Source: an uncultured Flavobacterium sp.
GTDB taxonomy: Bacteria; Bacteroidota; Bacteroidia; Flavobacteriales; Flavobacteriaceae
NCBI RefSeq assembly: GCF_946479975.1
Contig: NZ_CAMLIX010000269.1
Span: 1-6,115, forward strand
DNA: 6,115 nucleotides
Reading direction: 5' to 3'
Shown here: positions 1 to 5,952 of the stretch, one piece after another
Layout: each line of letters begins with the position of its first letter
Position numbering within the stretch: the stretch's first letter is position 1
The notes under the pieces: model-generated
What the model was told of the DNA's origin: nothing
Seen by the model: the letters and a program-made list of their open reading frames with translations, nothing else
Databases searched by the model: none
Translations under genes and position numbers: made by a program

Positions 1-489
1 TCCTAATGCATTTCTGTTTCCTAAATCTTCTGTGCTTCCAATTTCTTGTTCTGTAAGCCAACGGCTGTTTGAAAAAGAAAACTCCATTTTATTTCTATAG
101 AAAAACTGTTTCTCAGAACCTAAAATAGCTTCAAATTCTGGAAGTTCAATTTTTCCTATTCTTTGTAAGTGGTTTTTTACTTCATTCTGCTTAAATGCAA
201 GCTGCTGGCCGTATTTCATATTCTGCCATTTGCAACCGCCGCATACACCAAAATGCTCGCAGACTGGCTCTACTCTGTATTCTGATAATTCGTGAAATTT
301 TACGGCTTTACCTTCATAATAAGCCTTTCTTTTTTTGAATGTCTGCACATCCACAACATCTCCAGGCACTACATTCGGAATAAAGATTACTTTTCCGTCA
401 GGTGCTTTGGCTACCGAAACTCCTTTTGCACCAGCATCAAGAACTTGAATTTGATGAAAGACAACTTTGTCTGTATTTTTTCTTCCCAT
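1..489 (-). CDS. rlmD: 23S rRNA (uracil-5-)-methyltransferase RlmD-like, N-terminal part (cut by window edge)
   Basis: This is the first 163 residues of a TrmA/RumA-family RNA methyltransferase; the rest lies left of the window. The family uses SAM to make 5-methyluridine in 23S rRNA (U1939 in E. coli numbering) in the cytoplasm. Residues about 7-63 look like a TRAM RNA-binding domain (AGAKGVSVAKAPDGKVIFIP then VPGD). Cys77, Cys83 and Cys86 in CEHFGVCGGCKWQ match the first three ligands of the family's 4Fe-4S cluster. The fourth cysteine and the SAM-binding and catalytic motifs would be downstream and cannot be checked. The ATG at 489 is chosen because the TRAM domain begins just after it and a promoter-like site lies immediately upstream. 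The gene diverges from the histidine kinase. Other TrmA-family paralogues (RlmC- or TrmA-like) are possible, but the Fe-S motif favours RlmD. Confidence 0.9.
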   Translation of the reverse strand, partial: MGRKNTDKVVFHQIQVLDAGAKGVSVAKAPDGKVIFIPNVVPGDVVDVQTFKKRKAYYEGKAVKFHELSEYRVEPVCEHFGVCGGCKWQNMKYGQQLAFKQNEVKNHLQRIGKIELPEFEAILGSEKQFFYRNKMEFSFSNSRWLTEQEIGSTEDLGNRNALG

Positions 490-493
490 AGCG

Positions 494-523
494 CAAAAAT
501 AAGCCTTTGAAAACTTTTACAAA
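494..523 (-). promoter_or_regulatory. Candidate promoter of rlmD
   Basis: Read on the minus strand, TTTG (523-520) is followed after 18 nt by TATTTTTG (501-494). This fits the Bacteroidota -33/-7 pattern TTG-N17-23-TAnnTTTG. Only four bases separate the -7 box from the ATG at 489, so a transcript from here would have almost no leader. The match is seen in the sequence; promoter function is inferred. Confidence 0.5.
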
Positions 524-540
524 TTTTATTTATAAAATTT
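521..540. repeat. A/T-only palindrome in the divergent promoter region
   Basis: AAATTTTAT (521-529) and ATAAAATTT (532-540) form a perfect 9-bp inverted repeat around a 2-nt centre. It overlaps the candidate -33 element of rlmD and lies 20 bp upstream of the kinase's -33 element, so a regulator could bind here. It contains only A and T in AT-rich DNA, so chance is a serious alternative. Confidence 0.3.
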
Positions 541-560
541 TTTAGAAATTCTTTTAAAAA

Positions 561-591
561 TTGGATTATTTGAGTTTTAGGCTTAATTTTG
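561..591 (+). promoter_or_regulatory. Candidate promoter of the histidine kinase gene
   Basis: TTG (561-563) and TAATTTTG (584-591) are separated by 20 nt, a full match to the Bacteroidota housekeeping pattern TTG-N17-23-TAnnTTTG. Transcription would start a few bases after 591, leaving a leader of about 45-50 nt before the ATG at 646. No Shine-Dalgarno sequence is seen in that leader, which is usual for Flavobacterium. Confidence 0.6.
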
Positions 592-645
592 TTTGTGCTA
601 TAAACCTAATTAAATTACAATTTAACCTACAATATTGTTCTCTTT

Positions 646-1695
646 ATGAAGTTGTATCACACACTTTCAAAAATTGGTTTTTTAAAAAAAAGCTACGCCC
701 TTAAATTTTTATTCGTTGCATTTATTGGTATTCATATTCCCTTAATCGGAATTTTATTTTACGTCCTTTACTTCCAGCACAGTATTTCGCCAGCATCGAT
801 TTTAGTTTTTTCGCTTATCATGACTTTAATCGCCACAGCATTGACACTTTTGGTGCTTAACAGATTAATAAAACCAATTGCAACTGCTTCAAAAGCATTA
901 AATGAATACAGAAGTTCCAGAAAATTATCCATTTTACCAACAGAATACTCAGACGAAGCTGGATTACTGCTGCGTAATATTCAGGAATCTATTTACGAAG
1001 CAGAAACTTTTATAAACGAAAAACAAGATTTAGTTTATATGCTTTCGCATGATTTAAAAAACTTTGCAGGAAATCCGCAGGGATTGGCGAAGTTAATTAT
1101 CAGCGAAAACCCTTCTGAATCGGTTAAAAATCTGGCAGAATTAATCTGCGAGTCGACGAGTCTTCAATTTAAATATATTGAGAATTTCATAAAATTACTC
1201 AAAGAACAGGATGAAGTTGTTGCCGTAAATGAAGACAAAAAAACGATATTGTTTCCAAATATTCTGCCGTTTATCAATCAACAAGTAGAACAGCGTTTAT
1301 TCGATAAAAATATAAAACTGAATTTGGTTTTAGAATGTGTTGAAGCCAAACTGAAAATTGACGAAGGTCTTTTGATTCAGGTTTTAGTCAATTTGATAAG
1401 CAACGCCGTTAAATTTTCTTATTTTGATAGTGAAATTAAAGTGAGAATTTATTCTGAAGATTCTAAATTGATTCTAACTGTTAAAGATTCTGGAATTGGT
1501 TTTGATAAATATCAAATTGATGAATTATTTAAAAAATTCACTAAAATGAGCCGACTTGGTACAGCAAATGAAGGTTCTACCGGAATTGGATTGTACTTGT
1601 GCAAAAAAATAATAGAACGCAACAAAGGCAGATTAAGTGCTTCAAGCGATGGTAAAAACCGAGGAGCTGAGTTTAGAATAGAATTTGATATATAA
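646..1695 (+). CDS. Membrane sensor histidine kinase, no partner in window
   Basis: A 349-residue two-component sensor kinase of the inner membrane. Two hydrophobic segments (about 20-43 and 49-71) are joined by only a few residues, so there is almost no periplasmic sensor domain. A HAMP-like linker (about 72-120) follows. The dimerisation/phosphoacceptor helix carries SHDLKNF with His135 as phosphoacceptor, Asp136 next to it and Asn139 at the position linked to phosphatase activity. The usual Pro after HDLKN is replaced by Phe. The HATPase_c domain has an N box (NLISNAVKFS, 249-258, Asn253), a G1 box (DSGIGFD, 281-287), an F region (LFKKF, 294-298) and a G2 box (GSTGIGL, 310-316), so all ATP-binding motifs are present. 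The gene stands alone between a divergent rlmD and a convergent lipoprotein gene, with its own promoter candidate and terminator. The signal and the response regulator cannot be told from the sequence; a stimulus sensed in or at the membrane is a reasonable inference. Confidence 0.92.
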   Translation: MKLYHTLSKIGFLKKSYALKFLFVAFIGIHIPLIGILFYVLYFQHSISPASILVFSLIMTLIATALTLLVLNRLIKPIATASKALNEYRSSRKLSILPTEYSDEAGLLLRNIQESIYEAETFINEKQDLVYMLSHDLKNFAGNPQGLAKLIISENPSESVKNLAELICESTSLQFKYIENFIKLLKEQDEVVAVNEDKKTILFPNILPFINQQVEQRLFDKNIKLNLVLECVEAKLKIDEGLLIQVLVNLISNAVKFSYFDSEIKVRIYSEDSKLILTVKDSGIGFDKYQIDELFKKFTKMSRLGTANEGSTGIGLYLCKKIIERNKGRLSASSDGKNRGAEFRIEFDI

Positions 1696-1739
1696 AAAAA
1701 ACGCTTCCAAGATTTTAAACAAAACTCAGAAGCTTTTTT
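1694..1739. terminator. Bidirectional terminator between kinase and lipoprotein genes
   Basis: A stem of GCTTC (1703-1707) and GAAGC (1729-1733) can extend inward by GA/TC and TTTT/AAAA with small bulges, closing on an AAAC loop (1717-1720). It has an A run on the left (1694-1701) and a T run on the right (1734-1739), so it can end transcription from both convergent genes. It overlaps the kinase stop codon and ends six bases before the lipoprotein stop codon. Confidence 0.75.
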
Positions 1740-1745
1740 ATACGA

Positions 1746-2132
1746 TTATTGATATTTGTGGGTCAAAGTTGCTTTTCCTTCTACACATGATATTTCTGCA
1801 GTAGAAGGCAGGGTGACGCAGTCGTATAAAATCCCCCATTTAGCATCAAATTTTCCGTGAGCTTCTATGTATTTATTAACTTTTTTTCGGAAAACAACAG
1901 TATCTATACTTTTATTATAAATAATATAACCGGAACATAAACTTTCATTAAATCTCAAAATTGCCCATTCATCAGGATTAGTGCAGGTTTTTGAATTGAT
2001 TTGAGAGTCGGTTACCAGTTCGGCATACATTTTAGAGAGTCTTGCAGATTCTTCTTCCATCGTGCTGTTATCGTTACTGCACGAAAAAAAGATTAACGAT
2101 ACAGCAAATACAATAAAACTTAGTTTTTTCAT
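1746..2132 (-). CDS. Small four-cysteine lipoprotein of unknown function
   Basis: A 128-residue protein with a lipoprotein signal peptide: MKK, a hydrophobic stretch (residues 4-16) and a lipobox-like FFSC ending at Cys18. The mature N-terminus is polar and acidic (SNDNS, then MEEES), so surface export is possible but not shown. The mature part has Cys50, Cys66, Cys105 and Cys116, enough for two disulfides outside the cytoplasm. The surroundings TCTNPDEW, SLCSGYIIY, YDCVTLP and ISCVEGKA resemble, from memory, small Flavobacteriia lipoproteins of unknown role. The frame stays open upstream to 2255, but that extension runs through a terminator-like hairpin and would bury the signal peptide, so the ATG at 2132 is chosen. 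The gene lies downstream of the aldo/keto reductase on the same strand but is separated from it by 144 nt with that hairpin. No good promoter match was found for it. I cannot assign a function. Confidence 0.8.
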   Translation of the reverse strand: MKKLSFIVFAVSLIFFSCSNDNSTMEEESARLSKMYAELVTDSQINSKTCTNPDEWAILRFNESLCSGYIIYNKSIDTVVFRKKVNKYIEAHGKFDAKWGILYDCVTLPSTAEISCVEGKATLTHKYQ

Positions 2133-2221
2133 GGTTAATGATTTAGTTAGTTTTAGTATTAAGATGTACGAATAGAAAAATGGTTGCGTGAGTTGCAGGA
2201 AATATTTCTTACAGAAAATTA

Positions 2222-2265
2222 AACTTCCAAGATGTTGAAACTTAAGTAACAACATCTTTGAAGTT
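2222..2265 (-). terminator. Long hairpin after the aldo/keto reductase gene, likely terminator
   Basis: Arms 2222-2237 and 2250-2265 pair over 16 bp with one mismatch (2228/2259), around a 12-nt loop that contains the palindrome CTTAAG. On the minus strand the hairpin starts 11 nt after the reductase stop codon and is followed by a T-rich run (TTTAATTTT, which overlaps the stem base), so it fits a rho-independent terminator for that gene. The T run is interrupted, so termination may be partial. Confidence 0.6.
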
Positions 2266-2276
2266 CTATATAATTT

Positions 2277-3263
2277 TTACCAAAGCTGATGAACAGAAGG
2301 TTTGATAAAATCAGTATAAATTTTATTCATTGCCGAAATTTGTTCAGATGTTAGTGGAGGAGTGTCATAAACTGATAAATTGGACAATACGTGATTTACT
2401 TTTGAAGCGCCAGGAATAATACAGCTGATTTCCTTGAAACTTAAAATCCACTGTAATGCAATTGGAGCCAGATTTTCTGATTCTGGAAATACTGCTTTCA
2501 AAGCTTCGACAGCTTTTAAACCAAGTTCATAATCAATTCCTGAGAATGTTTCACCTTTATCAAAAGCTTCTCCGTTACGATTAAAGTTACGATGATCCTG
2601 AGGGTCAAAAGTTGTTTTTTCGCTAAATGTACCCGTTAAAAGGCCGCTTGCTAAAGGAACTCTGGCAATGATCCCGATATCTTTCTTTTTTGCTTCCGAG
2701 AAAAACAATTCAGAAGGACGCTGGCGAAACAAATTAAAAATAATCTGAACCGTAGTTACATTGTCGTATTCAATTGCTTTTAAAGCTTCTTCAACTTTTT
2801 CTACACTTACACCAAGATTAAGAATTTTTCCCTGCTCTTTTAATCGGTCAAAAAGTTCAAAAATTTCTGGACGATAATACACTTCTGTCGGCGGACAATG
2901 TAGTTGAATTAAATCTAAAGTTTCTAATCCCGTTCTCTTTAAACTGTCTTCAACAAATTTTTGAAGCACTTTAGGAGAATATCCTTCATTTACATGCGGA
3001 TTTATCTGACGCCCGCATTTTGTAGCTACAAAAATACGTTCAGATCGAGAACGCACCACGCGTCCAACAGCAGTTTCGCTCAATCCGTTTTCATAGACAT
3101 CTGCAGTATCAATAAAATTAACACCATTGTCTATTGCTGTGTTCAAAAGTTCATCAGCGGTTTTATCATCAAAACCCGATCCCCATTTTCCTCCAACCTG
3201 CCAAGTGCCAAGTGAGATTTCAGAGATATTAAAGTTTGTTTTTCCTAGTTTTCTGTAGTTCAT
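2277..3263 (-). CDS. Aldo/keto reductase
   Basis: A 328-residue cytoplasmic NAD(P)H-dependent oxidoreductase of the aldo/keto reductase superfamily (TIM barrel). The full catalytic tetrad is visible: Asp52 and Tyr57 in FIDTADVYENG, Lys82 in IFVATKCGR and His122 in LIQLHCPP. The C-terminal cofactor-binding signature is present as IPGASKVNHVLSNL (283-296). The length is typical of the YajO/YqkF-like branch that reduces aldehydes, ketones or sugars; the substrate cannot be read from the sequence. The start at 3263 gives the usual family N-terminus (MNYRKLGKTNFNISEISLGTW). It follows cysM on the same strand after 107 nt of repeat-rich DNA, so co-transcription is possible but the gap argues for a separate unit. 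A weak -7-like AACCTTTG lies on the minus strand at 3286-3279, made by the repeat itself. Confidence 0.93.
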   Translation of the reverse strand: MNYRKLGKTNFNISEISLGTWQVGGKWGSGFDDKTADELLNTAIDNGVNFIDTADVYENGLSETAVGRVVRSRSERIFVATKCGRQINPHVNEGYSPKVLQKFVEDSLKRTGLETLDLIQLHCPPTEVYYRPEIFELFDRLKEQGKILNLGVSVEKVEEALKAIEYDNVTTVQIIFNLFRQRPSELFFSEAKKKDIGIIARVPLASGLLTGTFSEKTTFDPQDHRNFNRNGEAFDKGETFSGIDYELGLKAVEALKAVFPESENLAPIALQWILSFKEISCIIPGASKVNHVLSNLSVYDTPPLTSEQISAMNKIYTDFIKPSVHQLW

Positions 3264-3278
3264 TTCTTTCTTAGTTAC

Positions 3279-3364
3279 AAAGGTTCAGAGTAACAAAGTG
3301 ACAAAGCTTTTTTAGGGAAGTCTATAAACTTTGCACCTTTGGAACTTTGTTACTTTGTCACTTT
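3279..3364. repeat. AAAGNNNN octamer array in two inverted arms
   Basis: The left arm has AAAG at 3279, 3295 and 3303 and a variant AGAG at 3287, all 8 nt apart. The right arm has the complement CTTT at 3329, 3337, 3345, 3353 and 3361, again exactly 8 nt apart. The arms 3289-3306 and 3345-3362 are inverted copies with 16 of 18 positions matching, around a 38-nt spacer. Either strand's RNA could form a long hairpin, and the periodicity allows other pairing registers. No T run follows on either strand, so this is not an ordinary intrinsic terminator. It fills the gap between cysM and the aldo/keto reductase gene. Confidence 0.8.
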
Positions 3365-3370
3365 AAAAAG

Positions 3371-4258
3371 TTAATCAAATAAATCCGAGGACAAATACCT
3401 GTCTCCTCTGTCGCAGATTATAGCAACAACGACTCCAGATTCTAATTGTTCGGCAATTTTTAGGGCAACGGCGACAGAACCTCCGCTGCTCATTCCAGCA
3501 AAAACGCCTTCTTCCAGCGCTAGTCTTTTGGTCATTTCTCGGGCTTCTTCTTCGCTCACATCAACGACAGTATCTACTTTAGAAGCATCAAAAATTTTAG
3601 GAAGATATTCTTGCGGCCATTTACGAATTCCAGGAATCTGAGAACCATCGCTTGGCTGCGCGCCAACAATCTGAACATTCGGATTTTTTTCTTTCAAATA
3701 AGTCGAAGTCCCGATAATAGTTCCTGTTGTTCCCATTGCCGAAACAAAATGCGTAACAGTTCCTTCTGTATCGTTCCATATTTCTGGGCCGGTTGTTTTG
3801 TAATGCGCTTTCCAGTTGTCATCATTGGCAAACTGATTTAACATCAAATAACCGCCCTGCGCCACTTTTTTGTCAGCATAATCACGAGAACCAATAATTC
3901 CTTCGCTTGCCGGCGTTAAAATTACAGTTGCGCCATAAGCACGCATGGTTTGTGTTCTTTCTTTTGTGGAATCTTCGGGCAAAACCAATTCGATTTCTAT
4001 ACCGAATAATTGAGCAATCATTGCGAGTGCAATTCCAGTATTGCCACTGGTTGCTTCAATTAATTTGTCTCCTTTTTTTATTTCGCCTCTTTCTAAAGCT
4101 GCGGCGATCATATTGTATGCTGCTCTGTCTTTTACGCTTCCGCCAGGATTGTTTCCTTCCAGTTTAAGTAAAAGCTTGACATTTTTATTTTGAACCAAAT
4201 TGACTGTTTCCATCAAAGGAGTATTTCCAATTAGGTTTACTAATTTCTGTGGACCCAT
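3371..4258 (-). CDS. cysM: Cysteine synthase B (O-acetylserine sulfhydrylase, CysM type)
   Basis: A 295-residue PLP enzyme of fold type II that makes cysteine from O-acetylserine and sulfide, or S-sulfocysteine if it uses thiosulfate as E. coli CysM does. Lys43 in NNPGGSVKDR is the PLP lysine. EATSGNTGIALAMIA (68-82) is the substrate/PLP loop, AMGTTGT (174-180) binds the PLP phosphate, and AGMSSGG (254-260) lies near the PLP ring. The C-terminal CDRGDRYLSSDLF is close to the remembered E. coli CysM ending (CDRGDRYLST), which favours CysM over CysK. The length is near the roughly 300 residues of E. coli CysM. The ATG at 4258 lies one base after the stop codon of the serine acetyltransferase gene (TAA-A-ATG), so translation is probably coupled by reinitiation. 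No Shine-Dalgarno sequence is seen; the leader is an A-rich run that codes for the end of the upstream protein. Confidence 0.95.
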   Translation of the reverse strand: MGPQKLVNLIGNTPLMETVNLVQNKNVKLLLKLEGNNPGGSVKDRAAYNMIAAALERGEIKKGDKLIEATSGNTGIALAMIAQLFGIEIELVLPEDSTKERTQTMRAYGATVILTPASEGIIGSRDYADKKVAQGGYLMLNQFANDDNWKAHYKTTGPEIWNDTEGTVTHFVSAMGTTGTIIGTSTYLKEKNPNVQIVGAQPSDGSQIPGIRKWPQEYLPKIFDASKVDTVVDVSEEEAREMTKRLALEEGVFAGMSSGGSVAVALKIAEQLESGVVVAIICDRGDRYLSSDLFD

Positions 4259-4259
4259 T

Positions 4260-5051
4260 TTATTTTTTTTCTTTTATTTTAACTTCAGTTGTCGTGGTGT
4301 TTAAAACGATAGAATCTGCAGGAATAGATTTGGTCACCCAAGCATTTCCTCCAACAATACTGTTTTTTCCAATTGTGGTTTCACCTCCTAAAATAGTTGC
4401 ATTCGCATAAATGCAGACATTCGCTTCAACCGTTGGATGCCTTTTTGCGTTTTTCATTTCTTTGCTTACGCTCAAAGCACCAAGCGTAACACCTTGATAA
4501 ATTTTTACATTTTTTTTGATTACAGTCGTTTCTCCAATTACGATTCCAGTAGCGTGATCGATAAAAAACGGAGATGCAATATCGGCTCCAGCATGAATAT
4601 CTGTTCCTGTAATTCTATGCGCGTATTCGCTCATTAAACGAGAAAAAAGCAATAAGTCGAGATGATACAATTCGTGGCTCAATCTATAAATTGCAATGGC
4701 ATAAAAACCAGGATATCCTAAATAAACTTCGTCAATACTATTTGAAGCCGGATCATTTTCTAGAATATATTCGGCATCTTGATTTAATTTTTCCAAAACG
4801 CCAGGAAGTTTTTCTAGAAATCTGTCCCAGATCGATTCGCATAAATTTTCAGGCTTTTTACAAGCCAAAACTGCGATTTCTTTAAAGCGTATTTCCAGTT
4901 CATCAATGCTTTGGTCTAACTCGGCATTCGAATCAAAAAGAGTATAAAAAAGCTTTTCTGTAAAGTCTTCGGTTTTGGTTTTAATGCCGTAGTTTATGTG
5001 TGAATGGCTCTTTAAGGCCTTTATATTTTGTATGATAGTGTCTTTTGTCAC
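4260..5051 (-). CDS. cysE: Serine O-acetyltransferase (EpsC/CysE type)
   Basis: Makes O-acetylserine from serine and acetyl-CoA, the first step of cysteine synthesis, feeding CysM one base downstream. With a GTG start at 5051 the protein has 263 residues. An alpha-helical N-terminal half is followed by a left-handed beta-helix of hexapeptide repeats (about 150-250). Residues expected to be catalytic are Asp100 in NDPASNS, Asp165-His166 in FIDHATGIVIGET and His205 in KRHPTVE. The frame is open to an ATG at 5117, which would add 22 residues. Those are hydrophobic (NALLLTFQNYSFIFTIV), unusual for a cytosolic acetyltransferase, and look like intergenic DNA, so GTG followed by TKDTIIQNIK is preferred, though not proven. 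The C-terminus ends TEVKIKEKK with no terminal isoleucine, so the classic CysE-CysK complex is not expected. A run of eight A sits just before the stop codon. Confidence 0.9.
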   Translation of the reverse strand: MTKDTIIQNIKALKSHSHINYGIKTKTEDFTEKLFYTLFDSNAELDQSIDELEIRFKEIAVLACKKPENLCESIWDRFLEKLPGVLEKLNQDAEYILENDPASNSIDEVYLGYPGFYAIAIYRLSHELYHLDLLLFSRLMSEYAHRITGTDIHAGADIASPFFIDHATGIVIGETTVIKKNVKIYQGVTLGALSVSKEMKNAKRHPTVEANVCIYANATILGGETTIGKNSIVGGNAWVTKSIPADSIVLNTTTTEVKIKEKK

Positions 5052-5221
5052 AATGGTAAAAATGAATGAATAATTTTGGAACGTTAAAAGTAAGGCGTTT
5101 TTTGTAAATAAAGTCATGATTTAACTAAAGAAATTTTCTGTCCCAAGTGAGATTTGTGATAAAAAACGAATTAGAATCGGCTGTTTTTTTAAGTTAATCT
5201 TAAGGACTTAATTGCGTAAAT

Positions 5222-5229
5222 TAGCTTTA
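5222..5229 (+). promoter_or_regulatory. Weak -7-like element upstream of the DUF1003 gene
   Basis: TAGCTTTA matches TAnnTTTG at all but the last base and ends 14 nt before the ATG at 5244. No TTG lies at the expected distance, so support is weak. The rest of the 5118-5243 intergenic region is AT-rich, with a short TTAAGT/ACTTAA dyad (5189-5194 and 5206-5211) and no convincing promoter for the divergent acetyltransferase gene. Confidence 0.25.
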
Positions 5230-5243
5230 AAAACAAATTTAAA

Positions 5244-5945
5244 ATGAAAAACAGCCAGACATTTAAGAGTGCCATTTCTGGACTTTCTTTTGATGAAAAC
5301 GAGAAAGTTTGTGGAAATTCTATTCATGATCCTATTTTGGGTTTAATTAAAAAAGAATTTCCAAGTTTTAATGATGACGATTGTATCGCTGTTAACGAAT
5401 TAAATGTTTACCGCCAAAAATACATTTCCAATTATCTTTCAACAGAAATAGGAGCGCTTTCTGCAATGGAGTCAAATGTAATTACTTCTTTAAAAGAAGA
5501 TAAATCGATTGTAAGTATTGTTGAAGATGAAGAAGAACCTCGAAATCTCGGACAAAGAGTAGCGGACAAAGTAGCAGATTTTGGCGGAAGCTGGACTTTT
5601 ATAATTTCGTTTGTCGTTTTCATCACCATTTGGATCAGTTCAAATGTTTTTGTTTTTATGAATAAAGGTTTCGATCCTTATCCGTTTATTCTTTTAAATT
5701 TAATTCTTTCCTGTGTTGCAGCTTTGCAGGCGCCGGTAATTATGATGAGTCAGAACCGTCAGGAAGAAAAAGACAGAAATCGTGCTAAAAAAGATTACAT
5801 GATTAATTTGAAATCGGAATTAGAGATTAGAATGATTCACGATAAAATTGATCATTTAATTATGCATCAGCAGCAAGAATTAATCGAAATTCAAAAAGTG
5901 CAAATCGAAATGATGAACGATATTTTGAATCAGATAAAGAAATGA
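5244..5945 (+). CDS. DUF1003 family membrane protein
   Basis: A 233-residue protein with the DUF1003 pattern. After a soluble, acidic N-terminal part (1-110) come two membrane segments (about 118-138 and 147-167). Between and after them is the conserved block FDPYPFILLNLILSC (143-157) followed by QAPVIMMSQNRQEEKDR (162-178). The C-terminal part (about 180-233) is strongly charged and helical with a likely coiled coil (HDKIDHLIMHQQQELIEIQK). The N-terminal part has two cysteines, Cys23 (KVCGNSIHD) and Cys47 (DDDCIAV), too few for a zinc site alone. DUF1003 has no settled function; it is an integral membrane family of the cell envelope, and the tail could mediate oligomerisation or contact with a cytoplasmic partner. 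The gene is divergent from the acetyltransferase and has no co-directional neighbour here. The start is the first ATG in frame, after an A-rich leader. Confidence 0.88.
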   Translation: MKNSQTFKSAISGLSFDENEKVCGNSIHDPILGLIKKEFPSFNDDDCIAVNELNVYRQKYISNYLSTEIGALSAMESNVITSLKEDKSIVSIVEDEEEPRNLGQRVADKVADFGGSWTFIISFVVFITIWISSNVFVFMNKGFDPYPFILLNLILSCVAALQAPVIMMSQNRQEEKDRNRAKKDYMINLKSELEIRMIHDKIDHLIMHQQQELIEIQKVQIEMMNDILNQIKK

Positions 5946-5952
5946 TTTTTTT

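Noticed and set aside
292..510. 72-residue open frame on the plus strand
   Set aside because: It lies antisense to the rlmD coding region and its translation has no recognisable features; the minus-strand frame carries TRAM and Fe-S motifs.
2133..2255. Extension of the lipoprotein frame to an ATG at 2255
   Set aside because: It would place 41 residues before a clear lipoprotein signal peptide and runs through a terminator-like hairpin.
3279..3364. Reading the octamer array as a CRISPR or an intrinsic terminator
   Set aside because: The units are only 8 nt with a 4-nt core and no spacers of CRISPR length, and no T run follows the hairpin on either strand.
3611..4167. Plus-strand open frames opposite cysM
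   Set aside because: They are antisense shadows of a gene with a complete set of family motifs.
5234..5241. TAAATTTG on the minus strand as a promoter for the acetyltransferase gene
   Set aside because: It matches the -7 pattern, but no TTG lies at the proper distance and it is more than 110 nt from either start codon.
5179..5256. 10-bp inverted repeat GGCTGTTTTT / AAAAACAGCC reaching into the first codons of the DUF1003 gene, as a possible attenuator
   Set aside because: One such match is roughly expected by chance in a window of this size and composition, and the left arm probably lies upstream of the transcription start.
5432..5629. Minus-strand 65-residue open frame opposite the DUF1003 gene
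   Set aside because: Shadow of the coding frame, with no motif or initiation context of its own.
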